From assembly GCA_902555275.1 (NCBI GenBank), contig CACDRY010000008.1, positions 1-51,849 of the forward strand: a stretch of 51,849 bases of DNA, given 5' to 3'. This document shows, one piece after another, positions 25,867 to 34,195 of this stretch. The notes beneath the pieces are model-generated. The model was given only the letters and a program-made list of their open reading frames with translations. It was not told the DNA's origin and did no database searches. Positions within the stretch are counted from its first letter, which is position 1; every line of letters starts with the position of its first letter. Both the position numbers and the translations under genes were made by a program. This DNA comes from an uncultured Pelagibacteraceae bacterium. GTDB lineage: Bacteria; Pseudomonadota; Alphaproteobacteria; Pelagibacterales; Pelagibacteraceae.

Positions 25867-26721
25867 TTATCTATTTATTCCTCTTAATCTCTCAGATCTT
25901 CTTCTTAACAGCTCTGCTGTGACTAAAATTAATACTGATAAAACTATTAAGCAAGTTGCTACAGCTAAAATTGTAGGACTAAGCTGCTCTCTAAGACCTG
26001 TCCACATTTGAATTGGAATTGTTGTATTATCTAAGCCTGCTAAGAATAGTACGACTACAACCTCATCAAATGATGTAACAAAAGCAAACAAACCTCCAGA
26101 AATAACACCAGGAAGTATTAACGGTAAAGTTATTTTCATAAAAGTATTAAATGGATTGCTTCCTAAGCTAGAGGCAGCTCTAGTAATACTATGATCAAAT
26201 CCAGAAAGCGTTGCAGTTACTGTTATAACTACAAATGGAGTTCCTAAAATAATATGTGCTAAAATTATTCCTAAATGCGTTGCAGCTAAACCTACTTTTG
26301 CCATGAAAAAGAAAATTGCAACTCCAGAAATAATTAAAGGAACAATCATTGGAGATATTAAAGTCGCCATTATCAAACCTTTGTAAGGCATATGTCTACT
26401 ACTCAAACCAAGAGCAGCTAAAGTTCCAAGTATAATGGATCCAATCGTCGCAAATATAGCAATGATAAAACTATTCTTTGCTGCTAATCCCCACGGGTTT
26501 TTTGTGCCATAGACCATATCTTTGTACCATCTTGTAGAAAAAGCATCTGGATCAAGTCGCTTCATTCCATCTGTAAAAACTAAAAATTCCTCCGCATTAA
26601 ATGATAATGGAAAAATTACGAATAAAGGTGCAATTAAAAAGAAGAAAACACATCCACAAACAAAAAGATAAAAATAATGCCAAATTCTGTAATGAGGTTC
26701 TGTATATTTCGGTAAAGCCAT
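25867..26721 (-). CDS. Pot-type ABC transporter permease (PotC-like)
   Basis: The 284-residue inner-membrane protein has six helices and the binding-protein-dependent permease loop A-A-S-S-L-G-S-N-P-F-N-T-F-M-K-I-T-L-P-L-I-L-P (about 182-204). The pattern matches PotC of spermidine/putrescine-type importers. It is the last gene of the Pot-type operon, 2 bases after the PotB-like gene. Operon partners EutA and DoeA suggest an ectoine-like substrate rather than polyamines. Confidence 0.9.
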   Translation of the reverse strand: MALPKYTEPHYRIWHYFYLFVCGCVFFFLIAPLFVIFPLSFNAEEFLVFTDGMKRLDPDAFSTRWYKDMVYGTKNPWGLAAKNSFIIAIFATIGSIILGTLAALGLSSRHMPYKGLIMATLISPMIVPLIISGVAIFFFMAKVGLAATHLGIILAHIILGTPFVVITVTATLSGFDHSITRAASSLGSNPFNTFMKITLPLILPGVISGGLFAFVTSFDEVVVVLFLAGLDNTTIPIQMWTGLREQLSPTILAVATCLIVLSVLILVTAELLRRRSERLRGINR

Positions 26722-26723
26722 AA

Positions 26724-27977
26724 TTATCCTAATTTAATATTATCAACTCCTACAAGTTTGTTATAAATCCAATAGATAACAAGTACTCCTGTCAAAAGCA
26801 TTAAACCCATCGCAGATGCAAAACTCCAATCTAAAGTACTCTTCATGTGATAAGCTATTTGGTTACTGATAAGTGTTCCAGAAGCTCCACCTACCAAAGC
26901 TGGAGTTATGTAATACCCAATTGCAAGAATAAATACTAACAAGCAGCCTGCCCCAATACCTGGAATTGTTAGCGGGAAATAAACTTTAAAAAAAGCTACT
27001 GCTGGAGTGGCTCCAAGAGACTTGCCTGCTCTCATAAGGCTTGGAGAAATTGTTTTCATAACACTGTATAAAGGTAGTACCATAAATGGTAAAAGTATTT
27101 GTGTCATTGCAACATAGGTCCCGGTCTTGTTATACATCATCTCTGGTCTGTTATCGTCGGTCACAAGGCCAATCCAAACAAAAAAGTCATTAACAATTCC
27201 TTGTTGTTGTAACAAAATCATCCAACTGGCTGTTCGTACGAGTAATGAGGTCCAAAACGGCAACAGCACACAAATCATTAGCAAGTTACTATACTTCATC
27301 GGAAGAGTTGCTAATAAATGTGCAATTGGATAGGCCATTAAAAAACAAAATAGAGTTACAAAAAATGCTACTTCTAAAGTTCTTGACCATAAAATTCTAT
27401 GTATTCTTCTATCTTCAGCTACCTGAACAATTTTGCCATCTTCGTTTGAATACATATCAACACCCTTTAAATATTTAGAGTAAGTATATGCTGGGGCTCT
27501 TCTTTTAATTGCTCTCCAATATTCAACATTTCTCCACCTTTTATGAACTTTCATGATCTGCTCTTTATAATTTCCTTCCTCAAATTTCTTTTGCTTTCTC
27601 GCTAATTTTTTCAAAACACTCTTAAAACCGTTTTTTTCATAGTTTAATTGAGTTTGTAATTTTCCAGCGGTCTTATTTTTTACTAAAATTTTGTAATCCA
27701 AATAAAAAGCTTCAAATACTTCTTCTGGTGGGAGTTCTTTTCCATCCCACTTCTCCATTGCTTTATATGTTTTTGGCAGCATGTTTGTAACCATTTTGTC
27801 ATCAATACTTCTAGAAAACATATCTGCAATTGGAACAATATAAGTGATGATCAAAAATAAAAGTAATGGGGTAACCAGAAGGAAGGCTTTTATTTTATTT
27901 TTTCTTTCTGCTTGCTTAAGACTTTCCTCTAGGGGAATTCCGTCTGTAGTTAATATTTTTCCTGTTTCTGAACTCAT
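26724..27977 (-). CDS. Pot-type ABC transporter permease (PotB-like) with long periplasmic insertion
   Basis: The 417-residue protein is about 130 residues longer than PotB. The first helix is at about 31-53. It is followed by a hydrophilic, Lys-rich insertion (about 58-195) that must be periplasmic, and then the normal permease core with the loop A-G-K-S-L-G-A-T-P-A-V-A-F-F-K-V-Y-F-P-L (about 317-336). The insertion may contact the binding protein. Its ATG lies at the end of a T-run that belongs to an intrinsic terminator directly upstream, so read-through is needed for expression. Confidence 0.9.
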   Translation of the reverse strand: MSSETGKILTTDGIPLEESLKQAERKNKIKAFLLVTPLLLFLIITYIVPIADMFSRSIDDKMVTNMLPKTYKAMEKWDGKELPPEEVFEAFYLDYKILVKNKTAGKLQTQLNYEKNGFKSVLKKLARKQKKFEEGNYKEQIMKVHKRWRNVEYWRAIKRRAPAYTYSKYLKGVDMYSNEDGKIVQVAEDRRIHRILWSRTLEVAFFVTLFCFLMAYPIAHLLATLPMKYSNLLMICVLLPFWTSLLVRTASWMILLQQQGIVNDFFVWIGLVTDDNRPEMMYNKTGTYVAMTQILLPFMVLPLYSVMKTISPSLMRAGKSLGATPAVAFFKVYFPLTIPGIGAGCLLVFILAIGYYITPALVGGASGTLISNQIAYHMKSTLDWSFASAMGLMLLTGVLVIYWIYNKLVGVDNIKLG

Positions 27978-28008
27978 AAAAAAAAGGGCGGTTTAATAAA
28001 CCGCCCTT
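27978..28008 (-). terminator. intrinsic terminator/attenuator between binding-protein and permease genes
   Basis: On the minus strand the arms AAGGGCGGTTT and its complement form a perfect 11-bp GC-rich stem with a 3-base loop (27984-28008). An 8-T run follows directly (27978-27985, sharing its first bases with the stem). The ATG of the PotB-like gene comes immediately after the T-run. This is a textbook Rho-independent terminator placed inside the operon, likely setting a high binding-protein to permease ratio. It leaves no room for a separate Shine-Dalgarno outside the stem. Confidence 0.88.
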
Positions 28009-28020
28009 AATATAATATAA

Positions 28021-28045
28021 AATTAAAGTGTTTAAAACTTTAATT
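28021..28045 (-). repeat. AT-rich inverted repeat at the end of the binding-protein gene
   Basis: Nine-base arms AATTAAAGT and ACTTTAATT flank a 7-base loop and overlap the stop codon of the Pot-type binding-protein gene. It sits 12 bases before the intrinsic terminator stem when read on the minus strand. It may add stability to the mRNA 3' end, but an AT-only stem this size can arise by chance in this composition. Confidence 0.4.
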
Positions 28046-29162
28046 ATTTAATACTAGCTTTCATAGCTTCCCACTGCTCACCAAGCTCTGTACCGTTATC
28101 AGCCCAGTACTCTGCGTTCACTAAGAAGTATCTTTTAAGGTTAGCTGGTGCTGTCGGCATATGAGGGACCATGTTAGTTTTCCCATCTTTATACCAAGGC
28201 TCACCCGCTTCCATAACTGCAATTGATGATTTTCTCCATGGAGCGTAAGCAATATATTTTGCACTTCCTGCTAACATCTCAGTACTTGTCATCATTGCTA
28301 AAGCTTTTTTAGCATCAGCTTCGTTTGGTCCACCTTTAACTAACGCAAAATATTCATAGTCAAGACCTTGTCCATCCCAAACCTGAACTATTGGAGCACC
28401 TTCTCCAACTGCTGCATTGAAAAATCTACCATTCCAACCAGTTGCCATTACAACTTCACCACTCATTAATAGTTCTGGTGGTTGAGCACCTGCTGACCAA
28501 AATACACATCCGCCATTTGGATCTTCACAAAGTGCTTTGATTTTGTTCATTGCTCTTGTTACGTAAGCTGGATCTTCTAATTTTTTGTATAAAAATTCTC
28601 CACCTTTGCCCATTTTTACACCATCAGCTGCCAAAGCAATTTCTAAGTTTGTAAGAGCACTTTTGTAAATAGCTCTTTTTCCTGGAAATCTTTTTGTGTT
28701 GAAGAAATCTTTTAAAGTTGATGGAGTGCTTTTTAATAGATCACTATTGTAAGCATAGTTCCAAGAATATAAAATATTTCCTACAGCACATTTACTTGGC
28801 ATGTCTGTAAAGAAGTCTTCACTTGCAGGTGTACCATCTGGAGCTGGTGGAAAGTCTTTGTCAAAATCAAATTCAACAAAAATCCCTTCGTCACAACCAT
28901 TGATAGTGTCATAAGCAAATACATCTATAATATCCCATGTAATCGCTCCTGCTTCTTTTTGGGCTTTGATTTCTGATAATCCACCAGAATAATCTACCCA
29001 TTCGATAGGGATACCCAATGCTTTTGCAGTTGGATCACCATATCCTAACTTTTGACTTTCTGTATAAGCTCCACCCCATGATGCAACAACTACTGCAAAT
29101 GCTGATGAAGATACTGAGATAGCAAAAGTTACGGCAAGTAATAATTTACTTAATTTTCTCAT
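28044..29162 (-). CDS. Pot-type ABC transporter substrate-binding protein
   Basis: The 372-residue protein has a Sec signal peptide (residues 1-23, cut near S-A-F-A) and the two-lobed SBP_bac_8/PotD-like pattern: V-V-A-S-W-G-G-A-Y-T-E-S-Q at the mature N-terminus, A-Y-D-T-I-N-G-C-D, A-V-G-N-I-L-Y-S-W-N-Y-A-Y-N, and M-A-T-G-W-N-G-R-F. It captures the substrate in the periplasm for the two permeases. The acidic polyamine-binding residues of PotD cannot be confirmed. Together with the upstream ectoine genes this points to another cationic or zwitterionic nitrogen compound. The ribosome site GGAGGA (29166-29171) is among the strongest in the window. Confidence 0.9.
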   Translation of the reverse strand: MRKLSKLLLAVTFAISVSSSAFAVVVASWGGAYTESQKLGYGDPTAKALGIPIEWVDYSGGLSEIKAQKEAGAITWDIIDVFAYDTINGCDEGIFVEFDFDKDFPPAPDGTPASEDFFTDMPSKCAVGNILYSWNYAYNSDLLKSTPSTLKDFFNTKRFPGKRAIYKSALTNLEIALAADGVKMGKGGEFLYKKLEDPAYVTRAMNKIKALCEDPNGGCVFWSAGAQPPELLMSGEVVMATGWNGRFFNAAVGEGAPIVQVWDGQGLDYEYFALVKGGPNEADAKKALAMMTSTEMLAGSAKYIAYAPWRKSSIAVMEAGEPWYKDGKTNMVPHMPTAPANLKRYFLVNAEYWADNGTELGEQWEAMKASIK

Positions 29163-29165
29163 TTA

Positions 29166-29228
29166 TCCTCCGTTTAAACGTTTTTTTTATAAAAAACGAA
29201 GTACAGCAACATAGGAAAAGAGAGTCAA
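29166..29228 (-). promoter_or_regulatory. putative internal promoter and strong RBS for the Pot-type binding protein
   Basis: On the minus strand TTGACT (29223-29228), a 17-base spacer and TGTACT (29200-29205) resemble a sigma-70 promoter (-35 five of six, -10 four of six). Downstream are an AT-rich hairpin (29179-29198, arms CGTTTTTT and AAAAAACG) and the palindrome CGTTTAAACG (29171-29180). The Shine-Dalgarno GGAGGA follows at 29166-29171. The 99-base gap is unusually large for this operon, which supports an extra promoter. Confidence 0.45.
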
Positions 29229-29261
29229 CAGGGGATTTAGGTTTTTATTGAACTTTTTGGC

Positions 29262-30347
29262 TTATTTTGGGTCTAAAGCTCTTGCATCTCGACTGTTCCA
29301 TCCAATATTAATCTCATTTCCAAGTTTAATATCTAAATTTTGAGAACTGTTTGGGACTTTTAAAATAAATTCAGAATTGCCTAACAAATTCAGTCTCACT
29401 CTAGTGTGATCACCATGATAAATGACTTCCTCAATTTTACCTTTTTGATTATTATCCATTTTATCTTTGGGATTAATCAATGCTCTTTCAGGTCTAATTG
29501 AAACTGTAGTTTTTTCGCCAACAGACTTAACTGAAATTGGATTTGCAATTATTTCACCCTTATCTAGTTTAACTTTACAGGATCCATTTGATATATCTGA
29601 AATTTCTCCAGCGAAAGTATTATTCTCTCCAATAAACTCTGCGACGAAAGAATTTACGGGTTCTTCATATAACTTATCTGGACTTGAAAGTTGCTGAACT
29701 TTACCATCATTGAATACTGCTATTCTGTTTGACATTGTTAATGCTTCACCTTGATCGTGAGTAACATACACAACTGTTACACCAATATTCTCATGAATAT
29801 GTTTAATTTCATACTGCATACTCTCTCTTAAATTTTTATCTAAAGCACCTAAAGGTTCGTCCATTAAAACTACAGATGGATCAAATACCAATGCTCTTGC
29901 TACGGCTACTCTTTGTTGTTGACCTCCTGAGAGTTGTCCTGGCATACGATTTCCAAATTCTGATAATGAAACCATCGATAGAGCTTTATCAACTTTCTTG
30001 TCAATATCTTCTTTTGAAATTTTTCTTACCCTTAAAGGAAAGGCTAAATTTTCAAAAACAGTCATATGAGGAAACAGAGCATAGTTTTGAAAAACCATTC
30101 CAATACCTCTTTTATGTGGAGGAATATTTGAAATTGGATGTTTATCTAAATAAATTTCTCCATTAGTTGGTGTTTCAAAACCAGCAAGCATCATTAAGCA
30201 TGTAGTTTTTCCTGAGCCAGAGGGTCCAAGCATTGTTACGAACTCACCTTCCTCGATATCTAAATTTAAATCTTTAACTACTAAAACTTTTCCATCATAG
30301 CTTTTGTCGACTTTATCAAATTTTACGAAATCTTCTTTTTTTGACAT
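29262..30347 (-). CDS. potA: Pot-type ABC transporter ATPase
   Basis: The 361-residue ATPase has Walker A G-P-S-G-S-G-K-T-T (about 41-49), the Q-loop in M-V-F-Q-N-Y-A-L-F-P-H-M-T, the signature L-S-G-G-Q-Q-Q-R-V-A-V-A-R-A, and Walker B V-V-L-M-D-E-P-L-G-A-L-D. A C-terminal TOBE/MOP-like domain follows (about 280-355). This is the PotA/FbpC subclass. It begins 45 bases after the ectoine hydrolase stop and precedes the binding protein. The symbol reflects subfamily only, since a polyamine substrate is not implied. Confidence 0.9.
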   Translation of the reverse strand: MSKKEDFVKFDKVDKSYDGKVLVVKDLNLDIEEGEFVTMLGPSGSGKTTCLMMLAGFETPTNGEIYLDKHPISNIPPHKRGIGMVFQNYALFPHMTVFENLAFPLRVRKISKEDIDKKVDKALSMVSLSEFGNRMPGQLSGGQQQRVAVARALVFDPSVVLMDEPLGALDKNLRESMQYEIKHIHENIGVTVVYVTHDQGEALTMSNRIAVFNDGKVQQLSSPDKLYEEPVNSFVAEFIGENNTFAGEISDISNGSCKVKLDKGEIIANPISVKSVGEKTTVSIRPERALINPKDKMDNNQKGKIEEVIYHGDHTRVRLNLLGNSEFILKVPNSSQNLDIKLGNEINIGWNSRDARALDPK

Positions 30348-30392
30348 AGATTAGTTTTTAAAACATTTAGTTAAGTTGTTTGCAACAGTTAA

Positions 30393-31562
30393 TTAGCTCT
30401 TAATATGTAACTCTTTTGAAAAATTGCAAAATAATTCACATCCTTTATCTGTAACTCTTATAGCTTCAGATGCTTCAACACCCCAATCACCAAATTGCAT
30501 TACAGCTATCATATGAAAACAAGCATTTGGAACTAATTCAGTCATTTCTCCTTTATATATATTAAGAGTATGCTCACCCCAATCTGGTGGATAACCTATT
30601 CCAATTGAATAACCAGTTCTTGATTTTTTTTCTATGCCGTATTTATCTAGAATACCCCAAAAAGCTTGAGCTACGTCATTTGCTGTATTGCCAGGTTTTG
30701 TAGCATCAATTCCAGCTTGAAGAGCTTCGATAGTTTTTTTCATCGTGTCTATTTTTAATTGATCCGGTTTTCCAAGTAATATGGTTCTAGCCATTGGCGC
30801 ATGATATCTTTTATAAACTCCAGATAACTCAACAATCGTCGCTTCGCCCTCGACAAACTTGTCCTGCGTTGCTGTCAAATGAGAAGCAGATGTTCCTTTT
30901 CCTGTTGGTAAAAGTGTAGTGATACTAGAATACTCTCCACCAAACTCAGGTGTCCCATAAAATAAAGTTTTTTGTATTTCTCCTACTGCATCGCATTGTC
31001 TTACTCCTGGTTTTATTACCTCCATTGCAGTCCTCATTCCTTTTTCTGAAATTAGTGCAGCAGTTTTCATATAATTAATTTCTGCATCAGATTTTGCAAA
31101 TCTTGCCCAGTTAACTAATCTCTCTGAATCTTTTATTTTTGCATTAGGTAAACCTTGTTTTATCTTTTCATAGCAAAAAGCAGTAAAATAATGAGCATCC
31201 ATTTCAACCCCAATTGAAAGCTTATCCCAATCTCTATCCTTGATAATTTGTATTAGATAATCGTAAGGATGTTTTGGCCATGTATGAATATAATTTTCAT
31301 CATACACAATTATATTTTCATCTTTGAGATACGTTTTTATATACGCACCTCCTGAATCTTGCGCTCTTACAAAGCATAAAGGCTCATCAGAGTTAACATG
31401 AACAATTGCACATTGGGCATAATAAAAAGACCATGCATCATAACCAGTTAAATAATTCATATTATTAGTGTCATGAGAGATTAAAAGTTCGATACCTTTA
31501 TCCTGCATCATCGATTGAACTTTTTTTAACCGATTTTTATATTCTTCCTTTGTAAATGACAT
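30393..31562 (-). CDS. doeA: ectoine hydrolase (M24 family, DoeA/EutD)
   Basis: The 389-residue protein is an M24 (creatinase/aminopeptidase-P fold) member with DoeA-specific segments: L-T-G-Y-D-A-W-S-F-Y-Y-A-Q-C (about 38-51), L-S-I-G-V-E-M-D (about 115-122), L-V-N-W-A-R-F-A-K-S, and R-T-G-Y-S-I-G-I-G-Y-P-P-D-W-G-E-H near 316-332. As in DoeA, the usual aminopeptidase metal ligands are not all present. The enzyme opens the ectoine ring to N-acetyl-diaminobutyrate. It is 6 bases downstream of the EutA-like gene and leads into the Pot-type importer. DoeB, which should remove the acetyl group, is not in the window. Confidence 0.85.
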   Translation of the reverse strand: MSFTKEEYKNRLKKVQSMMQDKGIELLISHDTNNMNYLTGYDAWSFYYAQCAIVHVNSDEPLCFVRAQDSGGAYIKTYLKDENIIVYDENYIHTWPKHPYDYLIQIIKDRDWDKLSIGVEMDAHYFTAFCYEKIKQGLPNAKIKDSERLVNWARFAKSDAEINYMKTAALISEKGMRTAMEVIKPGVRQCDAVGEIQKTLFYGTPEFGGEYSSITTLLPTGKGTSASHLTATQDKFVEGEATIVELSGVYKRYHAPMARTILLGKPDQLKIDTMKKTIEALQAGIDATKPGNTANDVAQAFWGILDKYGIEKKSRTGYSIGIGYPPDWGEHTLNIYKGEMTELVPNACFHMIAVMQFGDWGVEASEAIRVTDKGCELFCNFSKELHIKS

Positions 31563-31568
31563 GAATTT

Positions 31569-32309
31569 CTATCTGAATAATTTACCAAAACCTTCTACAA
31601 GGTTATTTTTTTTTATTTGGACAAGAGTATCCCAAATTAAAGCCTGATTACTTGATAAAACAATGGTGTTAAGTTTTTTCTCAAGTTTATCAATTATAGG
31701 CAATACAGGAAGAGCTGTACAAGATACAAATAATGCATCCGCTCCATTTAAATTTATTTTAGACAGGACATCATACAAATAATTTTGGTCTATTTTACCA
31801 ATGTCGTAATCTGCCTCTATATCAAAGTATGAATTGGATGTTATCTCAAATCCCTCTGACTTAAAATAACCCATAACTTCATCATTAAGTTTTTTGCTGT
31901 AAGGGGTAAATAGTGAAAGCTTTTTAATATTTAACTTTTTTAATGCTTTTATAGCTGCAGTACTTGGTGTTGTAACTTCAGCCATTGGTTTAGCTGCTTT
32001 TACCTTTTGCTCAATTGAGTCAAAGCCTGCTGCAATAGTTCCAGAGGTACATCCGTAGACAACACAATCAATATCTTGATCTGGTAAAATATCTTTTGTT
32101 ACACTGGTTACTTTATCTGACATTTTGATCAGATTTTCTCTGGTTAAAGGATTATAACACTCTATTCTATTAACAAAAAAATCAATTTCTCTATCTTTAA
32201 TTACATTTATAAAATCTCTTTCAATCATAAAATCACTTGCAAGAGCAATAAGGCCAACTCGTGGATTTGATTTACTTATGTATTTTGGTTCTATTTTTGT
32301 TGAATTCAT
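31569..32309 (-). CDS. eutA: EutA-like Asp/Glu racemase / maleate isomerase-family protein
   Basis: The 246-residue protein has the two-cysteine catalytic arrangement of the Asp/Glu racemase superfamily: V-Y-G-C-T-S-G-T (Cys87) and F-V-S-C-T-A-L-P (Cys197). The layout matches maleate cis-trans isomerase and the ectoine-utilisation protein EutA. Association with DoeA/EutD in the same order is known from rhizobial eut operons, where EutA is thought to act on an ectoine stereoisomer or hydroxyectoine product, although its reaction is not settled. It is the first gene of the minus-strand operon, divergent from the DMT gene by 60 bases. Confidence 0.78.
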   Translation of the reverse strand: MNSTKIEPKYISKSNPRVGLIALASDFMIERDFINVIKDREIDFFVNRIECYNPLTRENLIKMSDKVTSVTKDILPDQDIDCVVYGCTSGTIAAGFDSIEQKVKAAKPMAEVTTPSTAAIKALKKLNIKKLSLFTPYSKKLNDEVMGYFKSEGFEITSNSYFDIEADYDIGKIDQNYLYDVLSKINLNGADALFVSCTALPVLPIIDKLEKKLNTIVLSSNQALIWDTLVQIKKNNLVEGFGKLFR

Positions 32310-32369
32310 ATTTTAAAAAAGTGAATATATCATAAGTTCTTGAATAATCATTAATATTAAATGAATTGA

Positions 32370-33233
32370 ATGAATTTTAAAGACACTCTAGTTGCATCAC
32401 TTGTTCCTATCTTTTTAGGTTTTGGTTTTGTAATTGCTAAACCTGCTTTTGAGTCTTTTCCTCCAATACTTTTAATGGGATTAAGATTTATTTTTGCTGC
32501 TTCTATTTTAATTTGGTGGTTTCCAATTCCAAAAGGTTTCTTAAAAAAAATTTTTATCGCTTCGTTTATAGCAAACACTTTGCAATACAGTATTACCTAT
32601 ACTGGTTTAAATTTTATTGATGCATCTGCAGCAGTATTATTAGTACAAACAGAAGTTCCATTTGGAGTAATATTTGCTTTTTTTATGTTGAAAGAAAAAC
32701 CAACTTTAAGAGCTTTGATTGGGATAGGAGTTGCATTTGTAGGAGTTTATATTTTAACTGGCTCACCTAATTTAGATGGAAAACTATTTGGTATCGCTCT
32801 TACTATTCTAGGTTCAGCAATATGGGCACTAGGTCAAGTGATTGTTAAACCTTTGAGTAAAGAAATTAATCCTTTAGCTTTAGTTGCATGGCTTGCATTA
32901 TTTTCCGGACCTACTTTAATATTTATTTCTGCAATGATTGAAGGTGATACAATATCTTATTTATCAATTGCTAAATTTAATCATTGGTTAATAGCATTTT
33001 ACATTGGATTTATAATGCAACCTATAACTTATGGTTGCTTTTATTATGTTCTTAAAAATAATCCATTATATAAAGTGCTACCCATAGTGACTATGGGTAT
33101 ACCGCCGACTGGATTGCTTGCAGCAATTTTTTTGTTAGGAGAGAAACCAACAACTGAATTATTTATTGGAGGATTAGTAATAATATTCGGTGTCATAATG
33201 ATATTATATAAAAAGAAAGAGGAGGTAAATTAA
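32370..33233 (+). CDS. DMT/EamA-family transporter
   Basis: The 287-residue protein has ten hydrophobic helices in two EamA halves (about 5-130 and 145-282). Repeat landmarks are L-R-F-I-F-A-A-S and a second-half P-I-T-Y-G-C-F-Y-Y. The end of half one reads G-V-A-F-V-G-V-Y-I-L. EamA proteins mostly export amino acids or other metabolites. The stop and the start of the next gene overlap by one base (TAATG), so it is coupled to the dehydrogenase downstream. Confidence 0.85.
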   Translation: MNFKDTLVASLVPIFLGFGFVIAKPAFESFPPILLMGLRFIFAASILIWWFPIPKGFLKKIFIASFIANTLQYSITYTGLNFIDASAAVLLVQTEVPFGVIFAFFMLKEKPTLRALIGIGVAFVGVYILTGSPNLDGKLFGIALTILGSAIWALGQVIVKPLSKEINPLALVAWLALFSGPTLIFISAMIEGDTISYLSIAKFNHWLIAFYIGFIMQPITYGCFYYVLKNNPLYKVLPIVTMGIPPTGLLAAIFLLGEKPTTELFIGGLVIIFGVIMILYKKKEEVN

Positions 33234-34174
33234 TGAATATAGGATTTATTGGTTTAGGAAATGTTGGAGGAAAATTAGCTGGGAGTTTATTGAGGAATAA
33301 ATTTAATTTAACAGTTAGAGATTTAGATAAAAATTTAACAAAACAATTTGAGAGTATGGGTGCTAAAATTGCAAACTCTGCTAAAGAACTGGCTGAGGAA
33401 GTTGATTTAATAATAACTTGTCTTCCTTCTCCTGAAATTTGTGCAGAAGTGATAGAGGGAAAGAATGGAATTCTAGAAGGTATTTCTGAAAATAAAATAT
33501 GGTTGGAAATGAGTACTACTGATGAGGCAGAAGTAAAAAGAATTGGAAAAAAAGTAATTGAAAAAAAGGCAATACCCTTAGATGGTCCAGTAAGTGGTGG
33601 ATGCCATAGAGCAGCATCTGGAAATATAGCAATATTTGTTGGTGGAGAAAGAGAGGCATTTGAAAAGATTTTACCTGCTTTAACTGTAATGGGGCGAAAA
33701 ATATTACATACAGGTGAATTAGGAACTGCTTCAGTATTGAAAGTAATTACAAATTATTTAGCATCTGCACATTTGGTTGCCCTTGGGGAGGCATGGACAG
33801 TAGCCAAAAAATCAAACCTAGATCTTACAAAAGCTTATAAAGGAATTGCCGTGTCATCAGGAAATTCATTTGTTCATGAAACCGAGAGCCAAGTTATCTT
33901 AAATGGCTCTTACAATATAAATTTTACGATGGATCTCGTCTTAAAAGATACTGGTCTATTTGATGAACTTGCAAAAAAATTAAATGCGCCTTTGGAAATT
34001 TCACCTAAGATAGTTGAAATATTTAAAGATGGTCAAAAAAAATACGGCTCAAGAGCTTGGTCCTCAATGATAGTAAAAAGAATGGAAGATTTAAATAAAA
34101 TTGATTTTAGAGCTGAAGGTTTTCCTGAGGAGTTAATTGACAATGAGCCTGAAGAAAAAGGTTATGAAATTTAA
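33233..34174 (+). CDS. NAD(P)-dependent 3-hydroxyisobutyrate-dehydrogenase-family oxidoreductase
   Basis: The 313-residue protein is a beta-hydroxyacid dehydrogenase. It has the N-terminal Rossmann motif G-F-I-G-L-G-N-V-G-G-K (4-14), the substrate motif D-G-P-V-S-G-G-C-H-R-A-A-S-G (about 122-135), and the catalytic lysine region L-K-V-I-T-N-Y-L (about 167-174). Family members reduce or oxidise tartronate semialdehyde, methylmalonate semialdehyde, GABA-derived semialdehydes or sulfolactaldehyde. It sits before an aldehyde dehydrogenase (22 bases apart), so the two might oxidise an alcohol via its semialdehyde to an acid. The substrate is unknown. Confidence 0.88.
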   Translation: MNIGFIGLGNVGGKLAGSLLRNKFNLTVRDLDKNLTKQFESMGAKIANSAKELAEEVDLIITCLPSPEICAEVIEGKNGILEGISENKIWLEMSTTDEAEVKRIGKKVIEKKAIPLDGPVSGGCHRAASGNIAIFVGGEREAFEKILPALTVMGRKILHTGELGTASVLKVITNYLASAHLVALGEAWTVAKKSNLDLTKAYKGIAVSSGNSFVHETESQVILNGSYNINFTMDLVLKDTGLFDELAKKLNAPLEISPKIVEIFKDGQKKYGSRAWSSMIVKRMEDLNKIDFRAEGFPEELIDNEPEEKGYEI

Positions 34175-34195
34175 ATTTTATGCTACAATAAATTT

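Noticed and set aside
25867..29162. Spermidine/putrescine importer as the default reading of the Pot-type genes
   Set aside because: Subfamily pattern alone supports this. The operon partners are ectoine genes, so I left the substrate open.
33079..33097. Inverted repeat with arms ACCCATA/TATGGGT
   Set aside because: It lies inside the DMT coding sequence, is only 7 bp and has no linked T-run, so it is likely chance.
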